This document shows positions 14,767-22,066 of a stretch of 44,756 nucleotides of DNA, in pieces. The notes below the pieces were generated by a model. It did no database searches. It had not been told where the DNA came from and saw nothing but the letters and a program-made list of their open reading frames with translations. Each line of letters opens with the position of its first letter. Positions within the stretch are counted from its first letter, which is position 1. Made by a program: the position numbers and the translations under genes. The stretch lies in assembly GCA_017962605.1 (NCBI GenBank), contig JAGCUY010000065.1, positions 1-44,756 on the forward strand. Reading direction: 5' to 3'. Source of the stretch: Kiritimatiellia bacterium (lineage in GTDB: Bacteria > Verrucomicrobiota > Kiritimatiellia > RFP12 > JAAYLN01).

Positions 14767-17709
14767 TTATTTCAACAATGCGGAGAAGTCCTCCAGAAAC
14801 TTGCGCCAGCCGTCCACCCCGCCTTTACCCGCTGCGGCGACCATCCAGGCCCTACCTTCGGGCTTCCATGTCGAACCTGCGGCCAGGCGCATTGGGGCGT
14901 TCGCCCCGTATTTGCCGAACGCCGCATCGGGATGCGAGGCTCCGTCCGCAGACACATAGTAGATGAACTGCTTCACGGTGTCCGCCCGCGTCGCCGCGCC
15001 GCACCAGGCTTCGTCACCGGCGCGAATCCAAACACCACAGGCCGGATCCCTCCAGACATCGGGGGCGGGCTTTACCGCGCCCGTCAGGGCGGAATCCTTC
15101 GCCCACGGCGCATACTGGCGGAGCCAGACAGACGCATCGGCGAAATTCTCCGTCCCGGTGTTCTCGACTGACAGGACATTGCAACCGAACCACGGCTTCC
15201 CGGCAATAGGCACGATGTCGCAAGTCACACGAAACGACTTCCCGCCGCTCTTGCCAATCCCGGCTATGCGCAAGGCATCGCTTTCGGCCAACCATTCTAC
15301 TGATTCGACACGGTCTATGTCCTGCCAGTCGCCATGATAGACCATGAACGTGAAGGGGCCGCAGTCAAGTCCATCAGCCACCACCGAGTTCAGGGCGAAG
15401 TGCCCACCGACGCGCCCTTTGAGGACGAGTCCCCCCGAAGTCGTCAAGACGTATTCGTCGCCCTTGCGGACGAATGACGCGGAGGCGTCGGGCGCAATCA
15501 TGGGAACCGCAGGGAAAAGCTCCGCCTTCTTTTTCGACGCCGCATCGGCATTCCAAAATTTCGGCGCCTCGCCTTTTGCGTGAATCGACTCCGCCTCGCG
15601 ATTGACACGCGCGAACATCGAAGTCAGTTCCGCATACGGTGTGCCGCGCCCGTCAACCAGTCCGTAGTTGGAGTTCTCAGGGAACTTCATTGAAATGCCC
15701 AGCGCTGGTTCATCGACCCACATGAAGAAATCGCCGCCAATCATGAACGGCATGGCAAACAAGGTCTTTGAAAAAAGTTCCGCAGCCTGGACGCGTTCGC
15801 CTTGCGTGCGGAAGCGCTGGCCGTAGCCACCCGTGCAAGGGAGTCCTGAGTCGAGCGCGATGAAACTCCATTCCGTGACCAGCATGGGCTTTTTTACCCA
15901 GGCATGCCTTTCGGCAAAGGCGTCGGCGACTTTGACTCTGGAATCCCGCCACAGATAAACGGCGTTCTCATCAAGGTCGGCCCAAGGGTATTGATTGAAC
16001 GTCACGACATCGCATGTCTTCCCCGCCTCCTCCCATACGACGCGGTGCGCCGTGTCGAGTCCGGCGAAGCGACAACCTAGAAGAAGATGGTTCGGATCGT
16101 GGCGTCGGATTGCCGTTGCAATCGTCACGAAGTAGCGGCGTGCGGCAAGGCGCACGAAATCCCCTGAGTCTTGCGCTGACTCGGCCGCCACGCGGGCGTG
16201 GGAACCCGGCGGCATGGCGAGTGCCGCGTCGTAAAGGCCGGCCGAAGAAGACCCGCGTCCCCACCAGGCAAGCTCGTTGTCGAAAAAGTAGCCGAATAGC
16301 GAAGGGGTGTCCTTTTGCGGTGCGCACGTCTTGGCCGCGAGTTCGTCGCAGAACCGCCCGAAGTCTGGATGGAAGACGTTCGGGAATGCCGTTCCCGGAA
16401 TGCCCTCGAACGCGACGAGCGCATGGTCGCCGCCCTGTGCGCAGAACTTCTCGCCGATGCCGAGGAACTCGCAGTGCGCGAGGCCGCGCCCACGCAACTC
16501 TTCCGAACAGCTTGCCCCAAGGGCGTTGAATCCCCACTCCTTCAGTCGCCCCGCTGTCTGCTCCGCCCAGTCGGCGCGTGAGGCGAATTGCCTTTCCATC
16601 TCTTCACGATAGGGGCTAGTCCCCAGCGCCTCGCACCACATTCCTCCCCAGTTGACGTGATCCACTCCGCGCAAAAGCGTTTTACTTCCGTTCGGGGAAA
16701 CGGCCCACCAGCGCCCGTCGCCGTCACGCGACACTCGCCAGAAGCCGACCGGCTTCCAGGAGCGGTCTGTAATGTCCCTCATCGCGCCTGTATTCCTGTC
16801 ATACGCGAAGAAATCCAACCGGAGTTGCGGACGTTTTTTGCCGGGACCGCAACCCCATTGCCCGTGTTCCGGTGCGTTTACGGTAAAGAAAACGGGCGTG
16901 TCCCGTTTCGCCCTTGACTTCGGCACTCTGGCAAATCCCCATTGCCCGAAGAATTGGCCGGGGCCGCCAATCGTCTCAAGGGAAGGCGTGGTCCGGGTAT
17001 AGTTGAGCCATGGGTCATTTCCCTCGTCTTTGTTTGCGCCATAGTTCACGAACAGGAGATTCTCCCCGTCCGTGCTGAGGTTCTGCGTGGAGAAGTGGAT
17101 TGGGTAGTCGAACACGACATCCTTGATTCCATTGACTGAAAGGTCCTTGGTCGAAATCATCATCACCGTGTTGTCGCGATGCGGCGGATGGTGGAACCTG
17201 CCAACCCCGTCCCAGTAGTGGTCGATTGTCGTGTAAAGGGTGTCGCCAAGCACGACCGCGCCGTCGAAGCCTCGTGCGTTCGGATAGTCGTAGGAGCGGC
17301 TGACGATGAAGTTCAAGTCCTCGTCCCATACGCCGACCATGAGAGGCGACTCGCCCTCCGGCCGCTCGTGTAGCCCGAACACGCCGTAGATCCGCCCATC
17401 GGCGTATGCGATGTCGCCAAGATGCGAACCGTCGGCGTATGCCATGTCGCGAAGAGCCGAATGCGCCATGCAGGTTTTGATCACGCGTCCGTCCCAGTCG
17501 AGTTTGACGATGCCCCGCGAACACGAGATGAAGATGGCATCCTCGGAGCAGGTCGCACCCTGTGGATGGTGCGGCCCGTTCGCAAAAAACAATTCGTCCA
17601 GTTCGCCTGGAATCGTGTATATCGGCTTTACCAGTTCGCTTCCAGATGCCGCGAGGCACACGATGCACAATGCGGCGGCCGAAGCCGCCGCGATGATTCT
17701 CCACTTCAT
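14767..17709 (-). CDS. Secreted propeller plus agarase-like clan GH-A glycoside hydrolase
   Basis: 980 residues from the ATG at 17709, chosen because a signal peptide (MKWRIIAAASAAALCIVCLAASG) starts there; the frame is open further upstream, but that would overlap the previous gene. Residues about 30-320 resemble a beta-propeller or exo-alpha-sialidase-like repeat region. From about 335 (WRVSRDGDGRWWAVSPNG) the sequence follows GH50/GH86-type agarase barrels: acid/base glutamate in FFDNELAWW (about 479) and nucleophile in LVTEWSF (about 613). A C-terminal beta domain follows. It probably acts outside the cytoplasm on a galactan-like or other host/plant glycan; the substrate cannot be fixed from sequence. 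It is separated by 13 bp from the SUMF1-like gene and is last in a three-gene operon. Confidence 0.75.
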   Translation of the reverse strand: MKWRIIAAASAAALCIVCLAASGSELVKPIYTIPGELDELFFANGPHHPQGATCSEDAIFISCSRGIVKLDWDGRVIKTCMAHSALRDMAYADGSHLGDIAYADGRIYGVFGLHERPEGESPLMVGVWDEDLNFIVSRSYDYPNARGFDGAVVLGDTLYTTIDHYWDGVGRFHHPPHRDNTVMMISTKDLSVNGIKDVVFDYPIHFSTQNLSTDGENLLFVNYGANKDEGNDPWLNYTRTTPSLETIGGPGQFFGQWGFARVPKSRAKRDTPVFFTVNAPEHGQWGCGPGKKRPQLRLDFFAYDRNTGAMRDITDRSWKPVGFWRVSRDGDGRWWAVSPNGSKTLLRGVDHVNWGGMWCEALGTSPYREEMERQFASRADWAEQTAGRLKEWGFNALGASCSEELRGRGLAHCEFLGIGEKFCAQGGDHALVAFEGIPGTAFPNVFHPDFGRFCDELAAKTCAPQKDTPSLFGYFFDNELAWWGRGSSSAGLYDAALAMPPGSHARVAAESAQDSGDFVRLAARRYFVTIATAIRRHDPNHLLLGCRFAGLDTAHRVVWEEAGKTCDVVTFNQYPWADLDENAVYLWRDSRVKVADAFAERHAWVKKPMLVTEWSFIALDSGLPCTGGYGQRFRTQGERVQAAELFSKTLFAMPFMIGGDFFMWVDEPALGISMKFPENSNYGLVDGRGTPYAELTSMFARVNREAESIHAKGEAPKFWNADAASKKKAELFPAVPMIAPDASASFVRKGDEYVLTTSGGLVLKGRVGGHFALNSVVADGLDCGPFTFMVYHGDWQDIDRVESVEWLAESDALRIAGIGKSGGKSFRVTCDIVPIAGKPWFGCNVLSVENTGTENFADASVWLRQYAPWAKDSALTGAVKPAPDVWRDPACGVWIRAGDEAWCGAATRADTVKQFIYYVSADGASHPDAAFGKYGANAPMRLAAGSTWKPEGRAWMVAAAGKGGVDGWRKFLEDFSALLK

Positions 17710-17722
17710 GGCATTGACCCGC

Positions 17723-19105
17723 CTATTGAAGTTCCACAGGGCAGACGACGCGGAGGCCGATGTCGTAGCGGAGCCGCTGCCCTTTGTTGTTGCGGAATGC
17801 CGGACGGTTCGCATAAGCCCAGGCACCGAATCCGCCACCGCGCACGACACGGTATGGGCCGTAAGTGGAGTCTTGAATAGGTGAATTCCCCGAACGAGTT
17901 TGGGTTCCGTCCTCAGGATTTATGTTTACCATGCCCCCATGCCCCGCGATGTTTTCCTCGTAATAGTCGAGGCACCATTCTGGGATGTTGCCGGACATGT
18001 CGTAAAGCCCCCAGCTGTTCGGGCGGTAGGTCCCCGCGTATGCCGTTCCAACCTCCGGCCCGTGGGTCGCGCCGTTGGCGTCGTTGTAGGAAACCGCACT
18101 TCCCCCATTCTGATAGTAGCGGGCGATCTTCGCCAGATTCGAGTCGGTGTTGTTGTTCAGCATCGCGGAGCCGTCGCCCCACTTCGTGTCGCCGTTGCCG
18201 GCACGGCAGGCGAACTCCCACTGAGCCTCCGAAGGGAGGTCGAACGGAATGCCCGTCCGTGTGCGCAGGAGACCGAGGAACGAGGCTGGATTCGGGTCGT
18301 GCGGCCAGTTGTAGCTTGTGTTGTCGGCTGCGGAGGTTCCGTCGTTGTTGCGGATTTCATTGTAGCATACGCGATCGACGGGGCGCATTGCGCACTCTCC
18401 CGGCTTCGAGAAGTAGGATGGCGCAGTCCGTGCGGGTTGGATTTGTGCCCACTGGTTCTGGGTAATCTCGAAGACGCCGATGTAGTAGTTGTTGGTGAGC
18501 GTGACTGGGTGGGTGTTCTCTCTCGCATCGGTGCGCAGTGTTTCAAGCGCCGTGGATCCCATCGTCCACTCGATGTCCTTGGTCATGATCTTGCGCATGA
18601 CGAGTTTCGTGAGGCGGTAGGCCGTATTGTTGGTGATCGCGCCTTTCTGCCCCGGTGCGGAGCCGGGGAGGAAGTCCACGGAGGGATAGTAGCGCTGCGA
18701 GTTCGGCTGCGCTCCGTCGGCGATGTCCACCACCATGTAGTCCGGCGTATTGTTCAGCGCCCATGCCGTGATGACGGCGCGAATCCCGTTGACTGGAATC
18801 TGGCGAGTGCCCCAGTTGGTCGCCCCGTCCCACTTGATGGTGTGGGTGCCAGTACCGACGGCCTTCCAGACATCGCCCAACGCCGAAGACACCGCCTCGC
18901 CGCCGATGGACGTCCAGGCGCCACCCGTCGCGTTCGTCTGTATGTCAAGCGTGACAACGGCGTCCGCCTCGGAAAGCGTGTAGGTGATTGTTGCGGTTCC
19001 CTTCGTGTTCTGGGTCATGCTCACGTTAGAGACGACTGGCGCGGCGGCGAACAGGGAGATGGCGGCACCGGCCGCCGACATTGTGGAAATAGCCTTGAAG
19101 TTCAT
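17723..19105 (-). CDS. Secreted SUMF1/FGE-fold protein without the catalytic cysteines
   Basis: 460 residues with an N-terminal signal peptide (cleavage near FAAAPVVS). Residues about 25-135 form a beta-sandwich (VSNVSMTQNTKGTATITYTL). Residues about 165-455 are a formylglycine-generating-enzyme-sulfatase (SUMF1) domain: YYIGVFEITQNQWAQI, PFDLPSEAQWEFACRAG, GLYDMSGNIPEWCLDYY, and YRVVRGGGF near the end. True aerobic FGE needs two cysteines shortly after that last motif; here the region reads GAWAYANRPAFRNN with none. It is therefore unlikely to be a sulfatase activator and may be a binding or C-lectin-like scaffold. There is no sulfatase gene in the window. AGGAGT lies upstream of the start. 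Confidence 0.85.
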   Translation of the reverse strand: MNFKAISTMSAAGAAISLFAAAPVVSNVSMTQNTKGTATITYTLSEADAVVTLDIQTNATGGAWTSIGGEAVSSALGDVWKAVGTGTHTIKWDGATNWGTRQIPVNGIRAVITAWALNNTPDYMVVDIADGAQPNSQRYYPSVDFLPGSAPGQKGAITNNTAYRLTKLVMRKIMTKDIEWTMGSTALETLRTDARENTHPVTLTNNYYIGVFEITQNQWAQIQPARTAPSYFSKPGECAMRPVDRVCYNEIRNNDGTSAADNTSYNWPHDPNPASFLGLLRTRTGIPFDLPSEAQWEFACRAGNGDTKWGDGSAMLNNNTDSNLAKIARYYQNGGSAVSYNDANGATHGPEVGTAYAGTYRPNSWGLYDMSGNIPEWCLDYYEENIAGHGGMVNINPEDGTQTRSGNSPIQDSTYGPYRVVRGGGFGAWAYANRPAFRNNKGQRLRYDIGLRVVCPVELQ

Positions 19106-19149
19106 TGTCTTTGACTCCTAATTGGTTTTGAGTTGATGTTGCTTGACGG

Positions 19150-19437
19150 CTAGCGGAAGATAATCGTCATCCCGGCGACAGGGCATTTGCCATCCGAAAC
19201 GTCCCAGGTGCTGAAGCGCGGCTCGAAAACGTCCGGCGATATGTATTCCGCGGATGCGGAACCTGAGGCGGACATCGCCTCGGCGGTCTCGTTCCCATAC
19301 CAAAAGCGGTAGGTCACGTTTCCGCTGCCGTCATATTGTATTGCGTTGCCGTACACGTCCGTGTCCGCCAGCGTGCCGGACACGGTTATGGTGAATGCGG
19401 CGAGCGCCGCTGCGATTGGGCCAATTTGCTTTCGCAT
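19150..19437 (-). CDS. Small secreted protein of unknown function
   Basis: 95 residues. The ATG at 19437 is chosen because AGGAG lies 7 bp upstream and a signal peptide starts there (MRKQIGPIAAALAAFTITVSG). The mature part is about 72 residues with aromatic and acidic character (ITYRFWYG-like strand, one cysteine at GKCPVAG). It is not recognised. The TWDVSDGKCPVAGMTIIF tail resembles the C-terminal strands of PVC surface domains. It is first in an operon with the SUMF1-like protein and the hydrolase. Confidence 0.6.
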   Translation of the reverse strand: MRKQIGPIAAALAAFTITVSGTLADTDVYGNAIQYDGSGNVTYRFWYGNETAEAMSASGSASAEYISPDVFEPRFSTWDVSDGKCPVAGMTIIFR

Positions 19438-19532
19438 TTTGTTTCTCCTTTCGGAAGCGCCCGTTCGGGCGATCCGATTGCTGTGCCACGCAATGCGCCC
19501 CACGCAGGACACACCTTGCGGCGATGCAAATA

Positions 19533-19541
19533 ATTATACCA
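19533..19541 (-). promoter_or_regulatory. Putative extended -10 promoter of the SUMF1/hydrolase operon
   Basis: TGG-TATAAT on the minus strand (hexamer at 19533-19538), 95 bp before the first start codon. No convincing -35 hexamer. Confidence 0.5.
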
Positions 19542-19640
19542 CGACGAAGGAGAAACAGTTATACTTTTGGCCAAAAAATATTTGGGGAAGAGGGGACGAA
19601 GGAGGAGGACAGGCGATAGGGGACAGGCGGGGAAGAGGAC

Positions 19641-19792
19641 GACAAGCGACATGCGACACGCGACAAGCGGAGGAGGGGACGACAAGGGACAGGCGACACG
19701 CGACAAGCTGGGGGCTGGCGCGCGCGTTACTGCATGTCGCGTGTCGCTTGTCGCTTGTCCCTTTTGGCGGCGCTTGCGCCGCTCCTGCCGCA
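19641..19792. repeat. GCGACAN heptad palindrome, copy A, with GC-rich tail
   Basis: A lone run of GCGACAN units (19641-19670), then an interrupted palindrome: left arm 19686-19708 (three units), 23-nt loop, right arm 19732-19761 (four units on the other strand). It is followed by CCTTTTGGCGGCGCTTGCGC and further GC-rich DNA, which copy B shares. The loop, read on the minus strand, carries GCGCGCGCCAGCCCC, matching the loop core of copies B and C. No gene lies in 19438-19813. Confidence 0.85.
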
Positions 19793-19813
19793 CCAGCCCC
19801 TGGCGCCTGCGCC

Positions 19814-20629
19814 CTACTTCCAATCCCACTTCCGGGTGCCGTCGCAATTCGGATAGGCTGCGCAGCTCCAGAAAGGGTTTCCGGCGTTTGCGCCTTTCTT
19901 CGCCATCTGCTTGCGCATCGGCCCGCCGCATTTCGGACATTTTGGGGCGTCGTCGTCCGTAGCGGCCTTCGCCTCGCGATGCTCCAGCCGCACTTTCGTG
20001 AGATGTTCCGTGAAGCCGCCACGCTCTCGGAAGTCTTCGCCCAGCGTTTCCATCTGCCGCCGCAGAAGGGCGCAGGTCCTGTCAATCGTTACCAAAAGCG
20101 CGTTCGCCGCGACTACCGGATCCTCATGCTCCAGCGCAGGCGCGAACCGCTTGCGCATTTCCATCAGGTGCGCGGCAAAGTTGTGCCGCAAATCGTCCTG
20201 CGCCTCGAAAACGTCGAACTGGATGCTGCGCGCCTTTACGGCTTTCGGATCGCCTTCGCTCCAAGGCAACTCACCGCGCATCAGAAGGAAATCCTCGAAG
20301 TCCCCGGCGAGTTCCTCCAGCGAGCCTTTCGCCACGTCGTAAAGCCTGAGTTCCGTCTCGCGGCTCGTTCCCGCCCGCGAGGAACCTTCCACGATGTTCT
20401 GCTTTGCGCTTCTCGCCGCGCCGACCATTTGGCCATACGACTTCCCCAGCGGGTCGTTTTTCAGGTTGAAGTTCCGCCGGCAGAAGAGTTCCGTGGCGTA
20501 ATGCACAAGACTTGCCAGCCCAAAAGAGATGGTCTTCCGCCATCCGCCCGAGTGCCCGATGACCGGCGTTGGGTGATGTGCGCCGGAACTGCGTGTCGAT
20601 TGTCGCATGTCGCGTGTCGTGTTTTGCAT
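19814..20629 (-). CDS. Four-helix-bundle suffix-domain protein with C-terminal zinc ribbon
   Basis: 271 residues from the ATG at 20629; ATGs at 20677 and 20608 are also in frame and none has a clear Shine-Dalgarno site. Residues about 20-90 (GGWRKTISFGLASLVHYATELF, ARSAKQNIVEGSSRAGTSRETEL) match the four-helix-bundle family related to 23S rRNA intervening-sequence proteins and Avd of diversity-generating retroelements. A second helical region follows, then a topoisomerase-type zinc ribbon (CPKCGG...CAAYPNC, residues about 235-262). This two-part layout corresponds to the 'four helix bundle suffix' proteins I recall from gut anaerobes; function unknown, with nucleic-acid binding plausible. The first residues are translated heptad repeat, and heptad palindromes lie on both sides. 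Confidence 0.85.
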   Translation of the reverse strand: MQNTTRDMRQSTRSSGAHHPTPVIGHSGGWRKTISFGLASLVHYATELFCRRNFNLKNDPLGKSYGQMVGAARSAKQNIVEGSSRAGTSRETELRLYDVAKGSLEELAGDFEDFLLMRGELPWSEGDPKAVKARSIQFDVFEAQDDLRHNFAAHLMEMRKRFAPALEHEDPVVAANALLVTIDRTCALLRRQMETLGEDFRERGGFTEHLTKVRLEHREAKAATDDDAPKCPKCGGPMRKQMAKKGANAGNPFWSCAAYPNCDGTRKWDWK

Positions 20630-20650
20630 GAAGGGTATTTTAGCATTTTT

Positions 20651-20790
20651 TGACATGCGACATGCGACATGCGACACGCGACACGCGACAAGCGGAAATG
20701 CTGCGTGCGTCAGCCCTCTGCATGTCGCATGTCGCGTGTCGCTTGTCCCTTTTGGCGGCGCTTGCGCCGCCCCTGCCGCCCCTGGCGCTG
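20651..20790. repeat. GCGACAN heptad palindrome, copy B, with GC-rich tail
   Basis: Heptad run from 20651; palindrome arms 20664-20693 and 20720-20749 (30 nt each, four units) around a 26-nt loop that begins GGAAATG and ends GTCAGCCCTCT. The tail CCTTTTGGCGGCGCTTGCGC follows, as in copy A. The element covers the 5' end of the four-helix-bundle gene region and the gap before the regulator stop at 20801. Confidence 0.9.
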
Positions 20791-20800
20791 CGCCGCGCCG

Positions 20801-22033
20801 CTAGCGGCGGTTTTGGGCGCGCCAGGCGCTCATCGACATGCCGGTGCGGAGGCGGAAGGCCTTGTGCAGGGCGATGTTCGAGCGGTAGCCGCACATGTCC
20901 GCAATCGCGCCGATGGCGGTGTCGGTCTGGGCGAGAAGGGTGAAGACTTTCTCAAAGCGGACATATTCAATTTCGTCGTGCACCGAATGACCCATCGCCT
21001 CGCGGAATCGCAGGTTGAAGAGGCTCTTTGACCCCGGCGCACGGTCAATAACATCCTGCGCCGTGAGGCCGTCGCACGCCTCGCGCCTTATCGTCTCCAC
21101 TGCTGCGAGGACATGGGGCTCGTGCCGCCCTGAGCCACCAGTTGATTCGCGCCGGACAGCGAGAATGGGGCTGACGAGCAGAGTGGACATTATTTCCTGG
21201 GACAAGCGACATGCGACATTCGACACGCAAGGGGCTGACTCGCGCGACATTTCCGCATGTCGCATGTCGCGTGTCGCATGTCCCACCACCTTGGCGGCGA
21301 GATATCCTGCGCGTTCATGGTCAAGTTGAATGCTTGTGATTTTAGGCGACGACCCTTCGCAGATGGCCGGATTGTTGTCCACGCCGATTAGTGTGAGATC
21401 CTGGGGGATTGCGCGTCTTGTGGCCTGCGCGGCGGCTATGACGTCGGCCGCCGCGAAGTCGTTCGCCGCGAAGATGGCGGTGCGGCGCGGCAGCGCGGCG
21501 ACCCACTTCTTCAAACGCGCGGCGCGTTCCGCGCGGTCGGCGACATGGCGGAAGAGGATGCACTTCGCCCCTGCGGCGACGACCAGCGCGCGGAAGGCGC
21601 GGCCACGGACACGCGACCAGGAGAAGCCGCGGTAGTCGCCTACGAAGGCGTAGGCTTCCGGTCGCCCGGCGGAGAGTTCGCGGAAGGCGAGGCGTGCGAC
21701 CGCCGCGTTGTCCGTGACGACGCGCAGCCCCCGTCCGCGGTAGAGCGACGGCGCGGCATGAAGGTAGGCCACCGGTATGCGCCCGAAGATGCGCGGGGGC
21801 AGAGTGCCGTTGTCATCGGAACATTCGACCACGCAGCCGGCGACGGGGCTGTGTGCCTTTAGAAATTCCGCCATGGCCTCCGGCCGCGCGTCCTGCCAGG
21901 CGACAGCTTCCCAGCCGCGCGCGGAGACATAGCGCCTGATCCCCGACCATATCAGCTCCTGGACGCGGTCGCGCGGCTTGTCATTTAAATAAAGGTATAG
22001 GATTGACGGCTTCGCTGGCATCGCGTCAATCAT
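20801..22033 (-). CDS. XylR-type transcription regulator (LacI/periplasmic-binding domain plus AraC HTH) with a repeat-encoded insert
   Basis: 410 residues from the ATG at 22033 (MIDAMPAKPS); an ATG at 22021 is equally possible and the frame is open to 22057. Residues about 10-250 form a periplasmic-binding-protein effector domain (RELSAGRPEAYAFVGDYRGFSWSRVRGR, IFAANDFAAADVI, LTLIGVDNNP). The C-terminal ~100 residues are an AraC-type double helix-turn-helix (GSKSLFNLRFREAMGHSVHDEI, IADMCGYRSNIALHKAFRLRTGMS). Between them, after YLAAKVV, about 29 residues (GHATRDMRHAEMSRE... to ...VACRLSQ) are encoded by heptad palindrome C and have no counterpart in typical family members. It probably senses a sugar and controls nearby hydrolase genes such as the GH99-like gene 34 bp upstream. 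Confidence 0.88.
   Translation of the reverse strand: MIDAMPAKPSILYLYLNDKPRDRVQELIWSGIRRYVSARGWEAVAWQDARPEAMAEFLKAHSPVAGCVVECSDDNGTLPPRIFGRIPVAYLHAAPSLYRGRGLRVVTDNAAVARLAFRELSAGRPEAYAFVGDYRGFSWSRVRGRAFRALVVAAGAKCILFRHVADRAERAARLKKWVAALPRRTAIFAANDFAAADVIAAAQATRRAIPQDLTLIGVDNNPAICEGSSPKITSIQLDHERAGYLAAKVVGHATRDMRHAEMSRESAPCVSNVACRLSQEIMSTLLVSPILAVRRESTGGSGRHEPHVLAAVETIRREACDGLTAQDVIDRAPGSKSLFNLRFREAMGHSVHDEIEYVRFEKVFTLLAQTDTAIGAIADMCGYRSNIALHKAFRLRTGMSMSAWRAQNRR
21200..21285. repeat. GCGACAN heptad palindrome, copy C, inside the regulator gene
   Basis: Arms 21200-21229 and 21256-21285 (30 nt each, about 26 of 30 paired) around a 26-nt loop. The element is 86 bp, the same as the core of copy B. 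The loop read on the minus strand (GGAAATGTCGCG...GTCAGCCCCTT) matches the loop of B at about 20 of 26 positions. The regulator frame stays open through it. Confidence 0.92.
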
Positions 22034-22066
22034 ATCATGGCCATGTCTGCGGCGCAAGGGAGGGGT

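Noticed and set aside
17723..19105. Functional formylglycine-generating enzyme
   Set aside because: The cysteines needed for catalysis are missing from the C-terminal motif and no sulfatase gene is nearby.
19814..20629. Avd protein of a diversity-generating retroelement
   Set aside because: The helical fold is related, but no reverse transcriptase or template/variable repeat pair is present, and the zinc-ribbon suffix is not found in Avd.
19641..21285. CRISPR array
   Set aside because: Repeats are 7-bp tandem units without unique spacers of 30-40 bp, and there are no cas genes.
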